Origin: CADCTQ01 sp963844325
GTDB lineage: Bacteria; Bacteroidota; Bacteroidia; Cytophagales; 172606-1
Direction: 5' to 3'
Length of the DNA: 64,000 bases
NCBI GenBank assembly: GCA_963844325.1
Contig: CAWJNV010000002.1
Coordinates: 5,456,001-5,520,000 of the forward strand
Shown piece by piece: positions 1 to 8,838 of this stretch. The stretch's first letter is position 1, and the number at the start of each line of letters is the position of its first letter. Under the pieces are notes generated by a model. That model did not search any database. It saw nothing but the letters and a program-made list of their open reading frames with translations, and was not told the DNA's origin. Made by a program: the position numbers and the translations under genes.

Positions 1-85
1 CTATTGCGGTATAGGGTGTGATGCTATTTGTCATGTCATAGCTCTAGCCTGGGCGGGTTAGTACTAAAGTCGAGCGAATCCGTAA

Positions 86-95
86 GGACTTGCCC
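86..95. repeat. Left 10-bp target site duplication of the IS4-family element
   Basis: The ten bases ggacttgccc lie directly outside the left terminal inverted repeat and recur exactly at 1277-1286 outside the right one. One more matching base (a) could belong to either the duplication or the element end. A 10-12 bp duplication is usual for IS4-family insertions. Confidence 0.85.
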
Positions 96-97
96 TT

Positions 98-1185
98 TTA
101 TACAGGACACAACTGGATAAGTGGTTTAAAATCAAGGTTATTAAGGGTAATGTTTTGCAGGTGGTCGAGCCCCCAGCGGAAAAGGCTTTTCCACTTGGCA
201 GTAGTTTGGTCTTTAAAAGTCTTGAGCGGAATGGATTTGCCCTCTTTGAGCAGCCATTGACCAGTTCTCAAGGCCCACACGGCCGAAAGCGACAAGACGA
301 AAATGAGGGTCTTGACTCTTTTGGCCAGGTTTACCCGACAGCTTTCCAGGTTGAAGCCCCGCGACTTGAAAGCAGCAAACAAGGTCTCAATCTGCCATCT
401 CTGCTCATAGATGTGAGCCAAACGCTTGGTCTTAGTGGCACTACCGACGATGAAGTAGTCCCCGTCGGGCAATTTCTGGCCGGCTAGGTAGAGCAGGGTG
501 CCATAGAGTTTACGCGGTTTGGAAAGGGTTCTCAATGTGGCGCATTCGAACAACTCGTGGAGCTTGATCTTCTTGTTATAATGCGTCAGGGTAACGTTTT
601 TGCGCAAGCGGATGCAGAAGCGCATCTTTCGCAACACTAACTCCTTGAACCAGCCTTTACCCAGTGGACCCAGGCTTCAGCCTGTGGTCCACGTACTCCC
701 GGTCGGCTACCCACCAGATGTGCTGGTTTTTCTTTGCGTTCAATCCAGGCATCAAAACAATGCAGCAAGGCTTTACGTGTCGAGTAAGCCGTATTGCCCT
801 GTCCGTTGTAGACCTGCCAGAGCAGCGGAATACTCATGCCCTGATAAGCAATGCCGATCATGGTCACCTGTACCCACTTGCCGCGCATCTTCCACTCGGA
901 GCGGTCCAGCGTCAAGTACACCTGTTTGCCCTGCCCGTACAACTGCCAGATGACTTTACAGTACAGGCGGGGCGAAAACCGAAAATAGCGGGCAAACCGC
1001 TGCAACTGCTTGTATTTGGCTTCCAGGTCCTTTTCACCCGGCAAAGCTTTGCTCCACTTGCTCAGGCCACTTTGGGTGAGTTTCAATAGGCCAACGATCA
1101 GATTGCAGATCAACTCGGTGCGCCGCTTTTCACAAGGAAAATGGCCTTTGATTTGGGCATATAACGCCCCTAGAATATCTTTCAT
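98..1185 (-). pseudogene. IS4-family DDE transposase, frameshifted twice
   Basis: The N-terminal part (1185 to about 735) has the first catalytic Asp in TLDRSEW. The C-terminal part (637-98) carries the IS4 signature Y-(2)-R-(3)-E-(6)-K, read as YEQRWQIETLFAAFK. The second Asp (VADREY) lies in a third reading frame between them. Two lesions explain this. One extra base sits in the A-rich run at about 732-738. A palindrome of about 28 bp (664-692) sits inside the second-Asp region. Removing both restores the continuous reading VADREYVGKGWFKELVL, which is what the family shows there. The start at 1185 lies just inside the right end of the element. Both lesions together shift the frame by two, exactly the offset seen between the two open segments. 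The protein is not expected to be made as one piece. Confidence 0.85.
664..692. repeat. Short palindromic (REP-like) insertion inside the transposase gene
   Basis: The 29 bases form a near-perfect hairpin. The outer arms gtggacc and ggtccac pair, and the inner arms caggct and agcctg pair around the loop tc, with a single bulged t at 685. Taking about 28 bases out rejoins the transposase frame, so this is an insertion and not native sequence. It resembles the REP-like small palindromes dispersed in many bacterial genomes. Whether more copies exist in this genome cannot be seen here. Confidence 0.75.
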
Positions 1186-1276
1186 CTGGGAGTAGAGGTT
1201 GGGTAATTGATGGTTTGGTCACCTTAAAATTACCTCCCTTCCGGGACTCTACTCCCTACTTTTGTCCTGTACTAAA

Positions 1277-1286
1277 GGACTTGCCC
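1277..1286. repeat. Right 10-bp target site duplication of the IS4-family element
   Basis: This exact copy of ggacttgccc (86-95) directly follows the right inverted repeat of the element. Confidence 0.85.
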
Positions 1287-1497
1287 AAACAAACGTCCCG
1301 TTTGATTACAAGAATCAGCCAGGCGAAGCATTGGTTGGTAACCCATCTCCGACTGCATCAACGAGGCAAATGAGCAGCCCAGACAACCGTTGCTGCTTTT
1401 CCAGCAAACCTTTGCGTGGACCGCTCAATGCCAGCTTTGGAGTTGGACCAGGTTAAACGACTCCCACTTTTCCCGTCAGGTTACCGTTTTACAAGTC

Positions 1498-2283
1498 CTA
1501 ACACAACTGCAAACTGTAGTTGTCCACGAAGTTGTACCGGTACACGATTTCCTGGAGGAAGTCGCTCTCATTCAACAGGCAGGTTGCACTTTCTACCGAG
1601 TATTTTTCCTCCAGAACATCCCGGATCAGGCTGCTGGCAGCCGGAGAAAGTTTAAGGCTTTTCCGGTAAAAAATATTGAAATGGTTGTAGTCCCAGGTGT
1701 TTTTTCCGTGAAAAACGTATATGTACAAGTTAGGCTTGATCACCGGGAAAATATAATTGCTCTCGATCAATTGCTTGAGCAAGGCCGTATCTTCACTTTT
1801 TTCCATGCTTGCGTATTTGGTTTCTTCTTTGATGATCGACTTGCGGCATAAGATGCTCCCCTCCCACAAGCGGAAAGACGACAGGTAAGCCGTATTTGTT
1901 TTTGAGTCGAACATCAGCCAGTAGGAAAGCATACTGGCCCCTTTGCAGTTCTTTACAATGGCCTCATACTGAACCTCCAGCCGGTTGGATGAATACCAGT
2001 CGTCGTCATCCCACTGGCAGAAATACTCGCCGCTGCACTTTTCAACGGAGATATTCCTCAACTCTCCCAAAGGCAGCTTTGGATCAGAAGGAACTTCATA
2101 ATAAAAAATGTTATCATCTGAAACAGTTTGCAGATAGTTCTTTATGTGAACGTCGTCACTTTCATACACAATTACCATTTCCTTTACCGGGTAGGTCTGC
2201 GCTTTAAAGCAATTGATTGCGCGTCGTAACAGCTTAATGCTGTTCCGGGTAATACACAAACAGGATATAAGAGGTAGTTCCAT
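1498..2283 (-). CDS. Glycosyltransferase, family 2 (GT-A fold)
   Basis: This 261-residue soluble protein opens with the family 2 signature beta strand and loop (PLISCLCITRNSIKLLRRAI). A metal and nucleotide-sugar binding run of four acidic residues follows in QWDDDDW, the DxD motif of GT-A enzymes. It probably transfers a sugar from a nucleotide donor in the cytoplasm; donor and acceptor cannot be told from sequence. It is the last gene of the run, 107 bases after another family 2 glycosyltransferase, and it ends about 220 bases from the dead IS element. Three such enzymes and a PIG-L deacetylase sit in this end of the cluster, so decoration of the peptide with an amino sugar is plausible. 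A role in cell-surface polysaccharide unrelated to the peptide is the alternative. Confidence 0.8.
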   Translation of the reverse strand: MELPLISCLCITRNSIKLLRRAINCFKAQTYPVKEMVIVYESDDVHIKNYLQTVSDDNIFYYEVPSDPKLPLGELRNISVEKCSGEYFCQWDDDDWYSSNRLEVQYEAIVKNCKGASMLSYWLMFDSKTNTAYLSSFRLWEGSILCRKSIIKEETKYASMEKSEDTALLKQLIESNYIFPVIKPNLYIYVFHGKNTWDYNHFNIFYRKSLKLSPAASSLIRDVLEEKYSVESATCLLNESDFLQEIVYRYNFVDNYSLQLC

Positions 2284-2390
2284 AACTTTAAATAATTTAA
2301 TGTGATGGTTGTTAAAATAAGTGCGTGTAAGTTTGGTTGCAATCGCTGAGGAAGCGTTTTTTTCGTGACCCTACAGGATGTTGTGCCCCG

Positions 2391-3263
2391 CTACGTAGCA
2401 AAGTTCTCCTTCATCAATACTTCATTCAACTCCCACGTATGCTTCAGGAACAACTTTGTTTCCTCCGTATCGTACTTGCGGTCGAAATAGGCTTTATTTG
2501 TTTCATTTTCACTAATATTGCACTCAATATTTCTTGAATGGGGATAATGAATGGCATCAGCGTTTCTGTTTAAAACAATTTTTACTTTGTTTCTATGCAA
2601 ACGGTATCCCAGATCCAAATCCTCCATGCCCCAATTGCAATCATACCCGGCATCAAAAAGCCCGACTTGGAGGATGTCGGTTCTTCTTGCTGAAACGTTT
2701 CCACTCCAGTAAAACACCCACGGTGCGGGCAGTGAAGAGAGATCGTCAGCATAACTCAAGAAGAGTTTATCCCTGGGGTCCAGGTATTGATTGCGCATTT
2801 TGAAATCAGCAATAGCTTGGTCGGGATCGGCAACGTCAATTGACTCAATCAAATTCAACCGGTCAATTACCGTGTTGTTGTCAAAGCCGTAAATGTAGCC
2901 GATCACCGATACGGGCTCACTGTGGGCCGCGTACATCCTTAGTTGTTCCGCCACAAAACAAGTGCTCAGGAGCATTCCTGAGTCAATGAATACGCAAATT
3001 TCTCCTGTTGCATTCAGGATGCCTACATTGCGGGCAGAGCCCGGACGATACCCCTCGTCCGGTTGAAAAAAGTACTTGATATTGAGTTTGTCCTTATACC
3101 CATTCACTACTTCCAGCGTATTGTCCGATGACCCGTCATCCACGACGAGTACTTCTACGATTGAAGAGTCTATTTGCTGATTGACAATAGAAAGCAAAGT
3201 GTAGTTCAACAATTTACTTCTGTTGTAGGTTGGGATGATCAGGCTTACCACCGGGGTTCTCAT
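2391..3263 (-). CDS. Glycosyltransferase, family 2, with galactosyltransferase-like C-terminus
   Basis: The 290-residue protein starts with the family 2 motif VSLIIPTYNRSKLLNYTL, followed by VLVVDDGSSDNT, the nucleotide-binding acidic loop. The C-terminal half has WGMEDLDLGYRL, the acidic catalytic-base region found in family 2 enzymes with a galactosyltransferase-type C-terminal domain. The central DxD is degenerate (VFIDSGM). The usual second Asp is therefore missing, and metal binding may differ or activity may be reduced. It lies 166 bases downstream of the exporter gene and 107 bases upstream of the next glycosyltransferase, on the same strand. Sugar donor and acceptor are unknown. Confidence 0.78.
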   Translation of the reverse strand: MRTPVVSLIIPTYNRSKLLNYTLLSIVNQQIDSSIVEVLVVDDGSSDNTLEVVNGYKDKLNIKYFFQPDEGYRPGSARNVGILNATGEICVFIDSGMLLSTCFVAEQLRMYAAHSEPVSVIGYIYGFDNNTVIDRLNLIESIDVADPDQAIADFKMRNQYLDPRDKLFLSYADDLSSLPAPWVFYWSGNVSARRTDILQVGLFDAGYDCNWGMEDLDLGYRLHRNKVKIVLNRNADAIHYPHSRNIECNISENETNKAYFDRKYDTEETKLFLKHTWELNEVLMKENFAT

Positions 3264-3429
3264 CTTTTCTATTGTTTAAATGGTTTAAGGATTCCACATT
3301 TTTTTCGGGCAAGGGTACTTCATAGGGGCGTTCTCCTGCATCGGGCGTTATTGTATCCACCAATGCCCCTCCACGGTGGATCAGCCGGGCGGCTATTCCA
3401 GTCCCCAGGGTTACGCGTATTGTTAAGCG

Positions 3430-6400
3430 TCAGGTTTGGGTGAACAGGTCCGCCTGGGTATACACCCGGGGCTTGCCTTGGTCCATTTTGATGATCCGGT
3501 CGGCTACGTCAAAATAATGGTCGTCGTGGGTGACCGCGATTACAATTTTACCCTGCTCCCTCATCTGGGGCAGCAGCGTGCGGTAGAAGAAATGCCGGTA
3601 CTCGGGGTCCTGGTCGGCTGCCCATTCGTCAAACAAGCAGATGGGCGCGTCTTCCAGGTAACACTGGAGCAAAGCCAGCCTTTTTCGCTGTCCTCCCGAA
3701 AGGTCAATGGTGCTGTAGCGGTTGCCGCTGATGGTCACCTTGTTTTCCAGGTTGAGCAGTTCCAGGAGCCTGCCAACTTCTTTTGGTTTTGCTTCCGCAT
3801 CAACGGTGTACAGTTTTTCAAACAGATGCGCCGGGCTGAAGACCGTGGAAAAATACTCACCCAGCCCGCCCGGCGGGACCACCTGGCCGTTGATCCTGAT
3901 GTTGCCGCTGTCGGGTGCGTACAGGCCGGTCAGCAGTTTGACCAGGGTTGTTTTCCCGCTCCCGTTGCCCCCGATGATGAAGAGAATCTCGCCCCGGGCC
4001 ACTTCCAGGTCGATGGGCCCGACGGTGAAAGGGTGCTGGGCGTTCTCCGGTGAATAGGCAAACTGCACGCCTTCGGCCCGGATGCTTTCCAATACGGAAG
4101 GCACCGGGAGTGGGGTCATTTCGGGCCCGGCCGCGTTGGCCGGAATTTCGTTCAGAAATTGCCCGATGCGGTTCCAGGCGATGCGCAGGCCCATCACGGC
4201 GGGTATGGAATTGAGAATGGTGTTGATTGGGCCGATCAGGTAGAGCAGTAACACCACAAAGCTCATCAGGGTGTAGGTAGGTATCCCGGGAAAGGCCTTC
4301 GGAAACGCAAAGGCGACCAACCCCAAGATGGCAATGAGGACAACTTCGCCCAGCAGCGATGCATTGACGAACCGGATGCCGGCAATAGATACCTTACGCC
4401 GGTACTCATCGGCGCTTGCCACTACGTCTTGTTTGTACGCCCGCTTTCTGCTCCGGTTCAGGCTCACTTCCTTGAAGCCGTCAATGAGGCCATTGATCAG
4501 GCGCATGAACACATTGCGGCTGTCGCGGGCCTGTTCGTAGTATTTGTTTGTACTGCTGATTACCAGGGAATAAAGCGTGAGCAGGGCCAGGATCAACGTG
4601 ATGGACAGGAGCGTGGCCCAGAATGCAATGGCCGCCAGGTACAGGAAAGCGCCGAATACCGTGAAAACGCTGGTCACCAGCACGACAAACGTGTTCAAGG
4701 ACTGGCCGATGCTGTCCACGTCGTCGTTCACGGCCGTATACACCCTGCCGCGGTCCAGCTTCTCGAACTGCTGCAGGGAGGTCGCAAAAATCTTATCGAG
4801 AAGTTTGTTCCTCAGTTCGAACGTCAGTTCCCGCGACAGCCGGATCAGGTTTACCTGCACATAGCGCCGGCCGAGCAAGTACACCGACAGGGTAAGCAGG
4901 TAGTAGAAAACCAGGTACTCCAGTCCGGCATCGCTGTCGAGTGCCCAGGTAATGAGGATGATCACCAACATGTTGGCCAGGCTCGAAAGGATGCTGAACA
5001 ACAGCAGGCCGGGCACTATCCGCCGGTATTTGTCGGGTTCGGGAAACCACAGGCTCACCAGGTACGCCAGGTAACTCACGGCCATGGCGGCCAGCACCAG
5101 CGCCACCGCAACGGGCACGCTGCCGGCGGTCCATACGAGGAGGGCCTCCCAGGTAAAGTCGAACATGGCGCCGGGCAGGATGTAGAGTCCGTACAAAAAC
5201 GGCACGATCCCCGCCAGCGCCAGGCCGATCTGCCCCAGTTTGCGGGCCGAAAAGGCTTCCCGTTTTCTTTTTCCCCGCGCGGCGTCGTACAGCACCACGC
5301 CCAGAAAGGTGGCGACAGTCAGCAGGTAAACCGCCAGCACAACGGCAACCGTCGAAAAAGTCTTGTCTTGCTGGTCGCCTGGGTAGTAGTCTTTTTTTAT
5401 TTCTTCCCCCGCCAGCAGTTTGGTGATCCTGCTCCCGAGCACGGAGGTAAACCCGCTGTTTGCATTAGCCAGTACCACCACCCCGATTTTCGCTTCAGGC
5501 CGGAAGGTCACGTACGCCGTAAAGTTGGGGTTCAGGCCATCGTGGTAGATCTCCCCGTTTCCGCTCAGCGATACGTTCCAGCCCATGGCGTAGGCCGACA
5601 TTCCGTGCAGCGGTACGGTTTCGTCCCGCTGGTGGGTCAGCGCGGCAAGACCTTGCAGGTGGGAGGGCAACAGCCCCATTTGGAATTTCAGCCACCGGAG
5701 CATGTCGGGGGCGTTGGAGTGTACGTAACCGGCCGCGTTGTTGCCCCGGTACACCGGCGCCTCGTACAACCGGGGGGCGAAAAACGCGGTTTTGTAGCCG
5801 GCCGCCTTCAAGGTGCTGTCTTTGGGACGCCCGATGGTGGTGTTGTAGAGTTGCAGTGTGTCCAACACATTTGCCTGCAGGTAGTCTTCGAAGGGCCGGC
5901 CGGTAACGGTCTGGATGATGAGTGCCAGTACATCGTAATTGATCGTGGCGTACCGGAACTCCTTTCCCGGCGCATTGTCGAGCGTTTGCCCAGCCAGTTG
6001 CCGTACCGTTTGCCGCAGGGCGTCGGGACGGTTGGTCTGAGGGATGCGCGCAATGGTACTCCAGGGAATGCCGCTGGTGTGGTGCAGCAGTTGCCCGATG
6101 GTGATGACGGCGGGCTTGCCCTTGTAGGTTGCGCGGAACCAGGGAAGGTAGGCGGCCACGGGATCATCGAGGGCCAGTTGGCCCCGGGCGATCAAGCCGG
6201 CCACAGACAGTGCCGTAAACGCTTTGGTGCACGATCCGATCTCGAAGAGGGTAGCGGCGGTTACGGGTCGTTTCCGCGCCAGGTCCGCGTAGCCGTAGCT
6301 CCTGATGCGCTGCTGGCTGCCCTGTACCAGTACCAGGCTCAGGCCCGGGATGTTCCCCTTGCGCATGGCTTGCCGTACTTCCCGGTCCACGCGGCGCATA

Positions 6401-6495
6401 ACCGAGTCCATTGGTTCGGGTTGCGCAAACGCGCGGAGGGGGCTGCCGCCGAGCAGGGCGATCAACAGCAGCAGGCACGTGCTCAGGCTTTTCAT
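3430..6495 (-). CDS. Serine hydrolase (ClbP/beta-lactamase fold) fused to cyclic-peptide-type ABC exporter
   Basis: This is a single polypeptide of about 1021 residues. A signal peptide (1-25) leads into a periplasmic class C beta-lactamase-like domain (about 30-365) with the SxxK motif Ser88-Cys-Thr-Lys91, a Tyr182-Ala-Thr replacing the usual Tyr-x-Asn, and His-Asp-Gly at 318-320. Hydrophobic helices (about 382-403, 421-441, 452-482) are followed by an ABC transporter of the PvdE/SyrD type with Walker A GGNGSGKTT (about 842-850), LSGGQ (about 933) and Walker B ending FDEW. This architecture is known from prodrug-activating peptidases such as ZmaM, related to ClbP and XcnG, which remove an N-terminal cap while exporting a peptide. 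I chose the start at 6495. It places the signal peptide at the N-terminus and overlaps the preceding stop as ATGA, suggesting translational coupling. A frame extending upstream to 6582 lacks support. Confidence 0.88.
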   Translation of the reverse strand: MKSLSTCLLLLIALLGGSPLRAFAQPEPMDSVMRRVDREVRQAMRKGNIPGLSLVLVQGSQQRIRSYGYADLARKRPVTAATLFEIGSCTKAFTALSVAGLIARGQLALDDPVAAYLPWFRATYKGKPAVITIGQLLHHTSGIPWSTIARIPQTNRPDALRQTVRQLAGQTLDNAPGKEFRYATINYDVLALIIQTVTGRPFEDYLQANVLDTLQLYNTTIGRPKDSTLKAAGYKTAFFAPRLYEAPVYRGNNAAGYVHSNAPDMLRWLKFQMGLLPSHLQGLAALTHQRDETVPLHGMSAYAMGWNVSLSGNGEIYHDGLNPNFTAYVTFRPEAKIGVVVLANANSGFTSVLGSRITKLLAGEEIKKDYYPGDQQDKTFSTVAVVLAVYLLTVATFLGVVLYDAARGKRKREAFSARKLGQIGLALAGIVPFLYGLYILPGAMFDFTWEALLVWTAGSVPVAVALVLAAMAVSYLAYLVSLWFPEPDKYRRIVPGLLLFSILSSLANMLVIILITWALDSDAGLEYLVFYYLLTLSVYLLGRRYVQVNLIRLSRELTFELRNKLLDKIFATSLQQFEKLDRGRVYTAVNDDVDSIGQSLNTFVVLVTSVFTVFGAFLYLAAIAFWATLLSITLILALLTLYSLVISSTNKYYEQARDSRNVFMRLINGLIDGFKEVSLNRSRKRAYKQDVVASADEYRRKVSIAGIRFVNASLLGEVVLIAILGLVAFAFPKAFPGIPTYTLMSFVVLLLYLIGPINTILNSIPAVMGLRIAWNRIGQFLNEIPANAAGPEMTPLPVPSVLESIRAEGVQFAYSPENAQHPFTVGPIDLEVARGEILFIIGGNGSGKTTLVKLLTGLYAPDSGNIRINGQVVPPGGLGEYFSTVFSPAHLFEKLYTVDAEAKPKEVGRLLELLNLENKVTISGNRYSTIDLSGGQRKRLALLQCYLEDAPICLFDEWAADQDPEYRHFFYRTLLPQMREQGKIVIAVTHDDHYFDVADRIIKMDQGKPRVYTQADLFTQT

Positions 6496-7963
6496 ACTTG
6501 GAGATGGGTTGTTGGGTGCGGCGTGCCGGGTGTGCGTACGGTCCCCGACCGCATACCTTCCCGGGCAATTTCCCGGAGGCACGTTTCCTGTACCGCCAGT
6601 ACTTCTTCCATTACCTGCGGTGAGATCAGAAAATTATTGTAGCCAAAGTGCGCCCCGCAGGCATTGTTGCCCACCGTCAGCAAGATGTCCAGGTCCTGGC
6701 CGGAAGCTCCCTCCTGGTACTCGTGTTCGAGTACGCCGCTGGCACCGGGCGGGGCGGCGTACGCATCCGGCGTGTCGGTAAGGCTGAAAAGTACCGGTAT
6801 GGTACTCCCCGGCGGCACGGCCGACCGGTGCCCCACGACTTCGAACGGGTAGATGCAGTGCCGCGAGAGCAGGTACAGTTGCCGGTCGACGTAAGCCAGA
6901 AACGTGCCCGCGTCGCGGTAGTGGTCCATGTCGAAAAAGCAAATCCCTCCCGCCGCCAGCCAGCCGATGGTGTGTTGGTAACCGCCGTCCACCTTCCGGT
7001 AGGCCGGGATGTCGAAACAGAACACCGCCTGTCCGCTCAGCCGGTGCAGCGCCACCACGATGCTGGCGATGAAAAGGGCGTGCAGGCTGCTGTTGCCGCA
7101 CTGCCGGAAGGCATCGACGCACCGGAACGTCTCTTCGGCGTACAGGTACTTGACCACGCCCACGGCGCTGGGCCGGTACCGCCTGGTTACGCTGGCGACA
7201 AAACGTTCGTCGCAGCAAGGCAGGCTGCGTATTTTCCGCCTCACCTCTTCCACTTTTTCCCGGTGATTGCCGTAATGCCGGTCCCAGCGGCCGGCCTCGA
7301 CGATGCCGAGCCGGGCACGCCGGCGGCCAGTTGCTGCTCCCAGTATTGCTGGTGTGCGCCGCCCCCGTCCTCGTCGAGCAGCCGGTTCTCGAAAGCCGCG
7401 TAAGACTTGTACTGCACCCGGTCGGGAGGAAAGTGCGGTTCGACGCCCCGGCTGAGCGATTCCCAGATGCGAAAGGCATCCCTGCTGAATACCGATCCCG
7501 AACGCTGGTCGAAAATCACGTGGTGAAACACGAGGCTGACTTCCCACTGCTCCTCACGCTTCCTGAATGCGCAGCCCCTGAACAACGGGCCGTATTCCAG
7601 GTTGAAGGGCAACTTGAGTTGGAGCAGCTTTTTCTCCCGAATGAACATCTCTTGGGCGAGCGGTTCCTTTTTTCGCAGATCGAAGCAAGTGATGGGCACG
7701 GGGTATTCGGCAAGCGGGTGGAGGACTTGACAGAGACTGCCGTCCACTACCCGCAGGGTAGTCCGGAGGATTTCGTGCTGCTGCACCAGCCGGTCAATGA
7801 CCTCCCGAAAAGCCGCCGGGTCGAAGGCGTCGAAGGCAAAGTCCAGGCCGATGTTGAGCGGGTAGTGGTCATCGCTGATCTTATACAGCATCCATTCGCG
7901 GCGCTGCACGAAACCGGCGGGGTAAACGGCCGCAACCACGGGCTTACGTTGGGGTTCAATCAT
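6492..7963 (-). pseudogene. Stand-alone condensation-domain protein, interrupted by a -1 frameshift
   Basis: Two overlapping frames join into one protein of about 490 residues with the fold of an NRPS condensation domain. The first part (7963 to about 7315) carries the catalytic motif HHxxxD as His147-His148-Val-Ile-Phe-Asp152-Gln. The second part (about 7312-6492) carries the rest of the domain, starting at LGIVEAGRWDRHYG. The break falls in a GC-rich run with three G on the plus strand at 7313-7315; one added base restores a continuous frame, reading GVPRLGIVE. There are no A or carrier domains. The gene lies downstream of the last NRPS, which ends in a carrier domain without thioesterase. 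A trans-acting condensation enzyme that releases the product onto a free nucleophile is therefore a reasonable guess. A sequencing error is as likely as a true mutation. The stop overlaps the exporter start. Confidence 0.7.
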
Positions 7964-8019
7964 GGTGGTTTGGGGTAACGAGCAAGAAGGGCAGCCCCGC
8001 GGGGAGTGGGCCCGCCCGG

Positions 8020-8796
8020 TTATTGCCAAAGGATGGGTTTCCAGTTTTTCTCTTTAATCAGGTATTCGAATACCGACTGGCGGATGTCAATAAAATCGGT
8101 GTTTCTCCAGGAAGACACCTCGTCCTGGCTGTACAGTTTATGCAGGTTGCCGGAGGTTTGGCGGCACAACTGCCGGGGCACAATGGTGGGTATTGACCGG
8201 GCAATCATCAGGCTCGCCGACAGATGAATGTCTTCGCCCGAAAGAAAAGTAGCCGGCCAGACCGACCAGAAATGTTTGATCCATTCGGTCCTGAAGAAAT
8301 AGCTGTTACAGCCGTAGTCCACCCGGGTGTCGTCGGGGATAAAGTTGTTGTCGTCGTTGCTCTGGTTGTCGCCGATGAAATACAGTTTTTTTTCCTCGCC
8401 TTGCCCTTCTTCGGGCCGGAAGCTGGCGGGCTTGATGATGCGGCCCGTGCAAGAGATCACCGCGTTATACTGTTTGGACTTGCGCAGGCACCGCTCCAGC
8501 CAGCTGGCCGCGGGGATTACGTCGTCGTCGATCACCAGCACGTACTCCGTCTGCACGTGGCAGACCAGCGAGAACCGGCCAAAAAACTTGAAATTATAAT
8601 CGGAGTGGATGATGGAAATGGCCGGGAAATCGGGCGTAAATTTTTCTACTACCTCCCGGATGCGGATGTGGTGCTCATTCTGAATGATCCAGATCTGGGA
8701 GGGCCGTACGGTCTGCCCGGTCAGGCTCGTCAACTGCTGTTCCAGGTATCCTCTTTTCCATACAGTGATGATGACGGTGATGCTGTTGGGCTCCAT
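8020..8796 (-). CDS. Glycosyltransferase, family 2-like (GT-A fold)
   Basis: The 258-residue protein begins with a family 2-type strand (ITVIITVWKRGYLEQQLTSL) and has the metal-binding acidic motif in YVLVIDDDVIP. A conserved GEDIHLS later on corresponds to the catalytic acidic region. It is 42 bases downstream of the PIG-L deacetylase and 56 bases upstream of the stand-alone condensation protein, all on the minus strand. The pairing with a deacetylase recalls glycopeptide pathways, where an N-acetylhexosamine is transferred and then deacetylated. Natural-product glycosyltransferases are more often GT-B, so substrate assignment stays open. Confidence 0.75.
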   Translation of the reverse strand: MEPNSITVIITVWKRGYLEQQLTSLTGQTVRPSQIWIIQNEHHIRIREVVEKFTPDFPAISIIHSDYNFKFFGRFSLVCHVQTEYVLVIDDDVIPAASWLERCLRKSKQYNAVISCTGRIIKPASFRPEEGQGEEKKLYFIGDNQSNDDNNFIPDDTRVDYGCNSYFFRTEWIKHFWSVWPATFLSGEDIHLSASLMIARSIPTIVPRQLCRQTSGNLHKLYSQDEVSSWRNTDFIDIRQSVFEYLIKEKNWKPILWQ

Positions 8797-8838
8797 GTTT
8801 GTTGGGTAGTTAATTAAGGGCGGCGGGACAACGCGGGG

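Larger units (their letters stand above)
96..1276 (-). mobile_element. IS4-family insertion sequence, inactive, complete ends
   Basis: The element is about 1181 bp long and is bounded by terminal inverted repeats that match at 12 of 14 positions (96-109 against 1263-1276; core tacaggaca). Perfect 10-bp direct repeats flank it. It holds one transposase reading frame on the minus strand that fills nearly the whole length, as in IS4-type elements. The transposase is disrupted by two lesions, so the copy cannot move on its own. It marks the left border of the part of the cluster visible here. The 211 bases between it and the next gene (1287-1497) show no gene I can recognise. Confidence 0.85.

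Noticed and set aside
732..738. Programmed frameshift in the transposase at the A-rich run
   Set aside because: The shift needed is +1, the run is not a classic -1 slippery heptamer, and a second unrelated lesion follows, so decay is the better explanation.
1262..1456. Plus-strand frame of 64 codons beginning inside the right end of the IS
   Set aside because: It crosses the IS boundary and matches nothing I recognise.
3355..3381. Seven-base inverted repeat (atccacc/ggtggat) after the exporter gene, considered as a terminator
   Set aside because: Long loop and no T-run on the transcribed strand.
6496..6582. Upstream extension of the exporter gene
   Set aside because: It would put 29 extra residues before a good signal peptide and overlap the end of the upstream gene; the ATGA overlap at 6495 is the better start.
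4429..6642. Long open frame of 737 codons on the plus strand opposite the exporter gene
   Set aside because: It is antisense to a gene with clear catalytic motifs, and its translation is low-complexity Gln/Gly/Arg-rich sequence typical of the opposite strand of GC-rich coding DNA.
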